A DNA stretch of 64,000 nucleotides from Cryptomeria japonica. Taxonomy: Eukaryota > Streptophyta > Pinopsida > Cupressales > Cupressaceae. The translations under genes were made by a program, and so were the position numbers. The stretch covers positions 647,808,468-647,872,467 of the forward strand of contig NC_081409.1 of NCBI RefSeq assembly GCF_030272615.1. Reading direction: 5' to 3'. Numbering within the stretch: position 1 is the stretch's first letter; each line of letters opens with the position of its first letter. Shown piece by piece: positions 56,515 to 64,000 of this stretch. The notes beneath the pieces were generated by a model. It had not been told where the DNA came from. It searched no databases and was given only the letters and a program-made list of their open reading frames with translations.

Positions 56515-57990
56515 TGTAGACGTATAAAAATGTCCATATTCCTAAATGAATATTTAATGTTCATTTTATTCTCATTCCTCTATTTAGTTAAATCTAATTT
56601 AATTAAATCACTCACATTCTTCTATTTAATTAAATAAATTATTCAATTTATTTATTTAAATTCACTTAAGCCCCCTTTATATCATTTAATTGAATAAATC
56701 ATTTTATTTAATTAAATCCCTTCTCTCTACTTTTTAATTAAATTTACATTTAATTAAATAGTTTACCCCAATTAAATAAATCTAATTTATTTAAATCCCC
56801 AACTTGCAACCAAATTGAAATAAAGCAATTTTTTTTATTAAATCCTATTATCCCTCATCCACTTGCATTTTCCTACATCTCCCACTTGCCTTCTAACCGT
56901 CTTTCTAAATTCTTCTAGAACCTATCTAATCCTAATCAATTAGCCTAAACCCATCAATTATCCCCTTTCCCTAAATTTCAGGAGGTCACTTCTCAAATTT
57001 GGAGTAAATTCTTCCAAAGGCATTAAAGCCTTTATGCCTTCAACAAGCTAACTTGTTGAATACCCCCAAATTTGGAAGGACTCTTACAAATTTGTCCCCA
57101 AAGTCTTTAAACCATTAATGGTTAACTAACCCTTAGTGGCATGGTTAGAGACTTTTTGCCTAACTTAACCCCCATCTATCCTAGGGGTCTCATCAAGCAT
57201 TCATTGCTTTGACCATGGTTATCCCTTTAACCTTTGCACAAGAGTTTACCCCTTGGGTAAAAGCTTTATCCATTGGGTAACCTTAACCTAACCTTAACCC
57301 TTACCTTCTAAGGTAACCATGAGGTCTTATCAAGCATTTAATGCTTCTTACCTCTCCTCTCAAGCAATCTTATGTTGACAATTGTCACCATTTCATTGGT
57401 GAGAATTGCAAACATGGATTGATAACTTTCAATCCCGACCCTTGATTTGATCCTTCAATCCTGACCATCCATTTCCCTATTTTCCCTATAAATAGAGCTC
57501 TCATTTCTCCATTTTAAAGAATCCAAGATTTTCGTATCACACTTATACTCAATTTTAGCAGGCATCTAGCCTCTCTTTGTAATAGGAATTAATCTAATAT
57601 GTATTTTAGAGCATTTTTATTATCATTAGCTTAAATCATATAACTAGTATATCATGTTAGGATAGTATTGTTACTAATCTTGTCATCTTATAATCTAGTT
57701 TAACTCATTTGTAGAATCATGCACAAATAGGATGCATTCATGTTAAAATCAATCTAAAGCATCCCTCATTCTTACATTTGTCATCCCTAAGTCACTTTGC
57801 TCAGTGATCTGAGAGCAAAGGCATTGTCTTGAGGGACCTTGCGAGATATAGAACCATAGAACCCACCTTGGGAAGTTGAGTCATTCCTCATAACTCCATA
57901 ACTTGCATCAAGAGTCCCATGGGTGTGTGGACAAGTCCTTTGAAATATTCCCACATTTTGAGTTTCATTGAACCACTTTTCCCGCACACA
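56515..57990 (+). repeat. Element G 5' LTR
   Basis: From TGTAGACGTATAAAAATG to CCGCACACA. The U3 part is rich in TTTAATTAAAT repeats (56590-56830). CTATAAATAGAG (57486) is a good TATA box, and the LTR ends three bases before the primer site. No second LTR is in the window, so both ends are inferred. Confidence 0.7.
57487..57494 (+). promoter_or_regulatory. Candidate TATA box of G LTR
   Basis: TATAAATA about 500 bp before the LTR end, in front of a C/T-rich stretch that would hold the transcription start. Confidence 0.65.
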
Positions 57991-57993
57991 TTT

Positions 57994-58012
57994 CTAGCGC
58001 CCATCGTGGGGC
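57994..58012 (+). promoter_or_regulatory. Element G primer-binding site
   Basis: CTAGCGCCCATCGTGGGGC resembles the TGGCGCC-CCGTGGGG type of site found after the LTR in several plant gypsy elements, with a G to A change at the second base. It differs from the site of A, D, E and element 1. Confidence 0.65.
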
Positions 58013-58077
58013 ATAACCCCATAAATCAAATCGGTTTTTGAATCTAACCATCTTTGTAGGTACGTGGGAAAGGTGAA

Positions 58078-58333
58078 TCAACGCATGGGGAACATCCCTT
58101 AGCGCATCTAGTTAACATTATAGCGCATTCGGTACACTATTCGGCGCGTGGGACTCATTTCCTAGCACATAAAAACCATCCCTTAGCGCATAGAATTTGT
58201 AACATTTTTCCTATAGGTCTCGGCGCGGGAACTTAATAGAACAACATATTCTGAAAATAGTACAGCACTTCCAGTCTGTCTGATAGTGCATCTCATTTAT
58301 CCTGTAGCACATATAGTCTTTTCTATAGTGCAT
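58078..58333 (+). repeat. 21-bp-phased TTAGCGCAT array, first
   Basis: Eleven copies of a 9-bp core start at 58078, 58099, 58120, 58141, 58162, 58183, 58220, 58261, 58283, 58304 and 58325. Intervals are 21 five times, then 37, 41, 22, 21, 21. The core is TTAGCGCAT or a variant with GCGC changed to GCAC, GTGC or GCGT. The 12 bases between cores vary. No reading frame spans it. It lies just after the primer site. Confidence 0.85.
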
Positions 58334-59847
58334 CACAGACAAAAGGCAAAAAATTAATTTGTAACCAAGATTAAATTTAGACTTGTAGAAGTCCACAAAG
58401 CCAATGTTTTTCTAACTGTTTTAATTAATATTTTGCAGGATTTTTGACAGTTTCTTGCAAGTTGGAGCTCATTTTTATTTTAAGAGTTACAATAGTTTGA
58501 ATTTTTTTACTAACTTAGCTAAGTTAGTTAAAAATTTGAAGTCTTTTAATTCTTGTTTAAAGGTAAAATTGAACTCACACCTCATTTGGGTACCTAAAAA
58601 GAACCACAATCAAAATCTTTCTTGCTTTCATAGGAGAAAAACTTTACTTTTGGGTTGCTAAAAAGAACAAGACAATCTATCATTTTGCAAAAGGCTTTAA
58701 AAACAAACTCACCATCCTTTGGTGTTTAAAAGGATCAAATTTTAATTTTTGCAAAGAAAAAGAACAACACTTGTTTAAATTTTTGTTTCAAGTTAAAGAG
58801 GGAAGTTCTTCCCCTTTTGCCGATTTTATTTTGTTGATGCAAAATCAAAGTTTTTCTTTGTTGACTAGGTCCTTTACTAAATCAGATAATCATTGATTTG
58901 ATGGGATAAAATAAACACCATGTTTTTGTGGAGCAATATCTCCATATAGATTTTACCAAATCATTGCAATTAAAAGTTAAAACAAACACTTGTGTGCTTT
59001 GATTCGAAAGTGGAAGGAATATGCTCTCCCCTTAACTGGGTGATCAAAAAGCCAGACCACTCTTACGCTTTTAGTGTTTAAGCATTAAATCCTTTAGTAG
59101 GCCTGCCCTCCCAAGTAGTTGAAAAACTCTTAAAGCCATTCTTTGGCTGGTGTGAGGGGAATGGCCTAAGTGAGAAACGGCTTTGATGCCAAGTGTTCGA
59201 ACCCACTATAATCAAAAGTGGAAAGTGACGAAATTCCTTTTCAATGGTTGCATGCAATGATTAGCCTTCCCCTAGTATCCTTGGGATACGTAAAGTCTTT
59301 GTTCTAAAGGTTGGGAAGCCTCCTGAGGGAGTTTATCACTGACGGCTGAACGGGAAGCCTGATTACGAACTTTAGCATTAGAAAATTTGAGCCAAGTCAG
59401 TATCCAAGCATTTGTAATATCATAGTGCAAGGTTGGGGAAGAATCCACCCCCAAGATCACTCACCATATATCTCCCAAGATAACTACTCAATTATGAATC
59501 AATTCACTTTGGGTTAATTTCTAGAAAAAGGCAAAAAAATGGGCACCCCCTATGGGGTGACAAGGTTTTTTGAGCTAATGAAGTATCGAGACTAGTGGGC
59601 TATGGTATTACTTATGACCCTTGAATAAAGAGTCTGACTGAATTGTATTTTGTTTTATCTAAACCTGTTAAAACATTGGGGATTTGAACACATCCTCGTA
59701 GAACATACACTCACTGTTTAGACTAAGCAAAACGGTTACCTCTTTTGTGTTGTGCTTTCATTTATTACTTCAGAAAATCATCCATCATCATTAAAAACAA
59801 AGTTCAAAAATTGTAGAAAAACCACCAAGTCAAACTACCAGGGAAGT
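58334..59847 (+). other. Element G leader between the arrays
   Basis: About 1.5 kb with no supported gene. Short open frames have no domain. Sequence is A/T-rich to 58800, then mixed. Confidence 0.5.
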
Positions 59848-60211
59848 TTAGCGCGTAAGAACAACATCTTAGCACTTGGAAACCATATTTTAGCACTTAG
59901 AAGATTCACTTTAGTGCATTCATTCTGAACTTTAGTGCATCTTCAAATCAAAAATTAGTAGTTTAAACTTAGCGCTTTCTGGAAACATTCTAGCATGTTG
60001 AAGCAACAGCTTAGCGCATGGGGATCAATAATTAGCGCATCGAGACCAGAAGTTAGTGCATTGGTAGCCCATTTGGCGCATAACCTTTCTAGACCAAAAC
60101 AAATTCAAAACAACTAGTTAGCGCATCACAAAGGGAAGCTTAGCATGTGGAGTTCGTTCTTTAGCGCGTTGAGGAAATTCAGTAGCGCATTGGGTTTCTG
60201 TCTCAGCGCAT
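59848..60211 (+). repeat. 21-bp-phased TTAGCGCAT array, second
   Basis: Sixteen cores start at 59848, 59869, 59890, 59911, 59932, 59969, 59990, 60011, 60032, 60053, 60073, 60118, 60140, 60161, 60182 and 60203. Intervals are 21 in eleven of fifteen cases, with 37, 20, 45 and 22 for the rest. Five cores are perfect TTAGCGCA or GTAGCGCA followed by T, and most others differ by one or two transitions inside GCGC. Spacers vary in sequence but keep their length. Confidence 0.9.
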
Positions 60212-60825
60212 AACAGAAACTGAGAAAACAAGGGGCAAAACAGAAGCTATTTTTGAAAAATTTGAAAACATTTTAGGGAGCCTTCTTCCCTCAGCTTGAA
60301 CTTCCTCAAACAGAGAATCAAAAACAGAGTATCAAAAATTATTCCCAAAGCAAGTTTTCCGTAGAACAAAGTTGTCAAAATATGAAAACTAGTTGCAAGA
60401 TAAAACGCATCTCTCCTATCAAAATTGGGAAACATCATCACACGTATCACAAGGTCCTTCAATCAAGCAGATATTTATCCAAAAACATACTTGTTTCAAA
60501 CTTCAAGTTGTCAAATCGAGTTTCTATATCAAGAAAGCTCCTATTCCATATCATTTGACACACTTTGTCGTGAGGGGGCATCTAAACCTTCATTTGATAA
60601 AGTAAAACTTAAGTTTCCAAACAAGCTAACCAAATCCAAAACAAAGCAAAGGAAACCATTGATCACTTGTGCATGACTAATTCTCATATTCTGAGAAGAA
60701 AGAGTATTTATCATAACACTAAGTTAAGGAAACACCAACCCAGCTCTCTGAAACTTGCCAAATAGAATAGATTTTTATACATCAATTGCCAACTCTTCAA
60801 ATCTCATTGAACATTCCTTCATCAT
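60212..60825 (+). other. Element G leader before gag
   Basis: About 600 bp of A-rich leader. Short overlapping frames (60393-60605, 60425-60676) have no domain. The gag frame opens at or before 60826. Confidence 0.4.
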
Positions 60826-62700
60826 ATGTGCTTGTATCTTCAAGAAAAAACAAATGAATTTGACAAGGAACCATTAAGGAGTAGAGCATTCTGTCAAAAA
60901 TCAACATCTGAATCAAGGGGAAAAATCAATCCAGCTTTCTTCCCTGAAGTGTGCATCACTTACAATATACCTCGATTTGAACCACCAACCCCTGAACAAA
61001 ACATTGAAGGGGAGTTCGTTCCCTTTGTCATAGAAATTTTCTACTAGATGCCAGCTGTTACTCACTCTCAACAAAACAAACAAAGCAAAACACAACCAGA
61101 GTCTAGCATGGATCGAAGATTATCAAATCCTTTCGAATGCCCAAATCTAGAAGACACCAAAATTTTTGAAGAACTCCTCCAAGAGTGTCAAGAAAGCACT
61201 TCATTTCAAAAAATTGTGGAAAGACTCATGGAAAATGACAAGGAAAAATACCTAATCATGCTCATAAGCAAAGGAGTTAAACTCCCTGAAGACTTTGATA
61301 CTGACATATTTAGAACAAGGTCTCAACATTATGCTTATCAAGAATGACAAAGAGAGGAGGAATTACATGACCATGAGCAAAACATACCTGAGCAAAACTT
61401 ACCTAAGAAAAATTTACCTGAGAAAAACATCGCTAACCAAAACATACTGCTGCACACACTGTTCCAAACTAGAAACAATGCAAGGGAAGAACTCTTCCCT
61501 CAGAAAACAAATGTGCCTTTGATTGCTCTCACTCAACAAATACAAATGTTGCAAAGACAAATGCAAGACATGCAATAACGGACAACAGTATGATATACCT
61601 TGAATGAAATTTGTCCTTGTCCTTTTGATAGGTGGTTAAACATAGTACCTTTTCCCCCAAATTCAGACGTTCCCAAATTTGACAAATATGATGGGAAAAG
61701 CAATCCCTGCGATCATGTCCGGGAATTCTGCACCATGAGCCTAGAATTTGCCTATGATGACACTTATTTAATGAGATTATTCCCAAGAAGCTTGGGAGGA
61801 CAAATGATGGAATGGTTATCCAAAATCACACCTCCTATCAGATCCTTTGATGATTTAGTCAACAAATTCATAACTCAATATTCCTACAACATTCAACATG
61901 CCATCAACATGCTAGATGTCTGCAATACAAAACAAAAGAACAATGAAACATTCATGGTGTTCCTTCAATGTTGGTGACGGATGGTCTCAAGATATCCTCG
62001 AGATGTGCTTGAGAAGGAAAAGATAGAAATTTTCATCGACAATTTAAATAGCGAGATGAGTTATAGACTCAAACTCCAATGCATACCATATTTTCCTAAA
62101 TTGATTAAGAATGGCATCCAAGTAGAAGAGATATGTGTCAAAAAAGGAACATTGAAATTTTTCAAAGAAGGGATGAATTCATCCAACTCTAATTACAATA
62201 ACCAAAACAACAACAACTTAGACAAATCCAGGTTTTGGACCTGAAACAAAAACACTGGAAATGAAGGAGGAGGCGATCCTAATGATACGAAGTCCAAACA
62301 ACCAGTGTTAGCTTTGTCAGGCAATCCTCAGGCTACCAAAAATCAAAAGGGTGCTAACCAAGGTACTAACACTTATGCACCAAATAACAATCAAGATCAT
62401 CTCAACACAAATAACACCAACAATACCCAAAGCAATAACACCAATCGAGGACCTAATATAAACTCATGAGGTAACACCAATAACTCTCCAAAACGCGTCT
62501 ACACGCCACAAGGGCAATCATTGGAGTCAGCATTCAGAGAACTCCTAGCAAACAAAATTATCTCCTTACCAGTAATTAACAACTTTGAACCACAAATCAA
62601 ACCACCCTGGTGGAATGACTCACACTTTTGTGATTTTTATTGAAACAAAGGCCATCAAACAAATGATTGCATGAGACTAAAAAACATTATTCAAGACATG
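60826..62700 (+). pseudogene. gag: Element G Gag
   Basis: One frame carries gag through several stops (TAG 61045, TGA 61345, TAA and TGA near 61576-61593, TGA 61975, TGA 62242, others near 62467 and 62641). The N-terminal part is charged (61048: MPAVTHSQQNKQSKTQPESS). The capsid domain starts near 61630 (PCPFDRWLNIVPFPPNSDVP, KFDKYDGKSNPCDHVREFC, LMRLFPRSLGGQMMEWLSKI, DDLVNKFITQYSYN) and goes on to IFIDNLNSEMSYRLKLQ. An Asn-rich stretch and a zinc knuckle variant follow (FCDFY, then NKGHQTNDCMRLK, about 62626-62682) with a TGA inside. Most of these stops, one TAA aside, are TGA or TAG. Gag of A is the nearest relative here. Confidence 0.85.
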
Positions 62701-63704
62701 ATTGATAGAGGCGATTCAACAGTCGATGGTCTCAAGACAAATGGTGACCATGGAGCGTTTAAGAATCCTCTTCCAAACTAGAACAAGGATGGATCTTCAA
62801 CCTCAAACGATACACACAGAGCTCATATCAATCACATATACAATAACACCATCAATCATATATCAGCTGAGGACAATCAAGCAAACGTCATTACGATCAA
62901 AGACAAGCATGAACATGAATGCGTCAATGTAACCACCAGAGCTCAAAATTATGTCTTGAGGGGACATATGCCAACAACAAACACCATACCTAAAATTCAA
63001 TATGATCTAGTTAGTCAACTATGTAAAACTCCTGCTCAAATATCTATATTGGAATTGCTAAAACTTTTGCCAAAACGCAAAGACATCTTGGAACAAGCCC
63101 TATTGGAAACAAATGTACCTCAAGATCTGGATGCTGACAAATTCCAAGCCATGGTAGCTCACATGACAGGGCCTCATAACCTTACCTTTTCTGAGCATGA
63201 TAATATCTCATTAAGCCATCCTCATAATACTCCACTCCACATTGAAGTCTTGGTCTATAAGCATCGAGTCAAAAGAGTATTAATAGATGGAGGAGCTAGA
63301 CTCAATATCTGTACCTTGAAATTTATCCATGCATTAGGATTCTCTAAGCAATCTATTGATCCATGCGAGAAGATCACTATCAAAGCTATGATGATGAAGA
63401 AAGATCATCTAAAGGAATAGTAATGTTGCCAATTCAAGTAGGACCAATACAAAAGGACACTATGTGCCAAGTCTTAGACATAGACCTCACATATAATATC
63501 TTATTGGATCAACCTTGGATACATGAAATGCAAGAAATACCTTCTACCTATCACCACTGTGTTAAGTTCCCCTACAATGGACATGAGATTTCTATATCAG
63601 CAGATCATAACCCTTTTCAACATTTTAATGCTATGGGGGCAACCCAAGACAGTTTGGTTCCACATAATAGAGAAAAACAAAGTTCCTCAGCACCATATCT
63701 TTAG
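62701..63704 (+). pseudogene. Element G pre-protease linker and protease
   Basis: This is in frame with gag up to about 63386. A TAG near 62779 interrupts the linker. The conserved block IQYDLVSQLCKTPAQISILE (about 62997-63056) precedes the protease, whose active site reads VLIDGGARLNIC (DGG instead of DTG). A one-base loss at about 63386 shifts the frame; the second half then reads SSKGIVMLPIQVGPI and YNILLDQPWIHEMQ to a TAG at 63702. The arrangement equals that of D and element 1. The altered active site and breaks make it inactive as written. Confidence 0.8.
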
Positions 63705-63724
63705 CAAGAAAAGTCTAAATCGCT

Positions 63725-64000
63725 ATGGATTTCAAGCAAAAAATGAAAATCAAAGAGCAAGGCATGGGAGAATACTCTTTAGAACCTTTGTGTTTAGACA
63801 AATTACCAGCATCACCTAAATCTCATGGATTACCTACTGTATCAACACATCAAGCAACACAACCCATCACCAATTTTGATGGCAAATTTATCCAATTAGG
63901 CACTCTAGCAAATGAATCAGAGGAAAAGGACATCCTTAGTTGGCTATACAAGGATGAGGAAGAAGACAGAGTGGCTACTATGGAAGTAGCTATACCAACA
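63725..64000 (+). CDS. Element G polyprotein, open to the window edge
   Basis: A frame open from Met 63725 to the last base (92 codons) reads MDFKQKMKIKEQGMGEYSLE, then Pro/Ser-rich text and an acidic end (LYKDEEEDRV). GEY in this position matches VGEYRVP of D and IGEYKFN of element 1, so this is the post-protease linker, in a third frame. A G-patch would be expected next but lies outside. The Met is probably internal to a longer ancestral frame. Confidence 0.55.
   Translation, partial: MDFKQKMKIKEQGMGEYSLEPLCLDKLPASPKSHGLPTVSTHQATQPITNFDGKFIQLGTLANESEEKDILSWLYKDEEEDRVATMEVAIPT

Larger units (their letters stand above)
56515..64000 (+). mobile_element. Element G: Ty3/gypsy-type element, 5' part
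   Basis: G starts at a TGTAGACG tip and runs off the window. It has a 1476-bp 5' LTR, a primer site of the TAGCGCCCATCGTGGGG type, a 2.8-kb leader with two 21-bp-spaced motif arrays, a broken gag-protease frame (60826 to about 63704) and a further open frame at 63725-64000. RT is not reached. The pre-protease block and LLDQPWIHEMQ relate it to D and element 1, but the primer site differs from theirs, so it could be an autonomous relative or another non-autonomous family. The 3' end is needed to decide. Confidence 0.85.

Noticed and set aside
58078-60211. The phased TTAGCGCAT arrays as a CRISPR array
   Set aside because: The core is only 9 bp, spacers are 12 bp, there are no cas genes, and the setting is a plant retrotransposon leader.

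Overview
The window looks like intergenic DNA from a large-genome seed plant. The very dense, old, nested LTR retrotransposons make a gymnosperm a reasonable guess, but this is an inference and not a species call. I found no intact host gene, no tRNA or rRNA gene and no CRISPR array. Nearly everything that can be recognised is a decayed retroelement. Two small decayed coding-like regions (about 53.8-55.3 kb on +, 56.1-56.5 kb on -) could not be assigned.

Layout. 160-3975: 5' part of a Ty3/gypsy element (candidate LTR, initiator-Met-type primer site, gag, protease, RT), truncated after RT. 3976-5784: unassigned. 5785-10937: a complete but RT-less gypsy-type element (element 1) with unequal LTRs. 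About 11050-12545: decayed Copia RT and RNase H on +. 13156-43574: a nest. The outer element E (minus strand, perfect TSD CATGT) has its 5' LTR split by a solo Copia-type LTR (17701-18938, perfect TSD TTTAA) and by a full Copia element (19605-43108, minus). That Copia element is itself split twice. Gypsy-type element A (32349-40213, +) sits in its integrase region. Gypsy-type element D (20759-29684, -) sits near its 3' end. D in turn carries a solo LTR of the A family (25899-27172, perfect TSD ATAAG). Subtracting insertions gives plausible original lengths: Copia about 6.7 kb, D about 7.6 kb, E about 5.7 kb. 44744 to about 50012: an LTR element (F) with no recognisable coding capacity. 53085-53635: plant RNase H-like segment of LINE type. 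56515-64000: 5' LTR, long leader, gag and protease of another gypsy element (G) that runs off the window.

How the parts relate. A, D and element 1 share a primer-binding-site type and PPT type and encode gag and/or protease, and D and element 1 also a G-patch motif, but none has RT, RNase H or integrase. They look like non-autonomous families that depend on enzymes supplied in trans. E shares the same primer site and PPT signals, but its coding content cannot be read. The most unusual structure is in the leader of G: two arrays in which a 9-bp core resembling TTAGCGCAT recurs at almost exactly 21-bp intervals (58078-58333 and 59848-60211) with variable bases between. GC-rich hairpin units of about 31 bp recur in the LTRs of both the A and D families.
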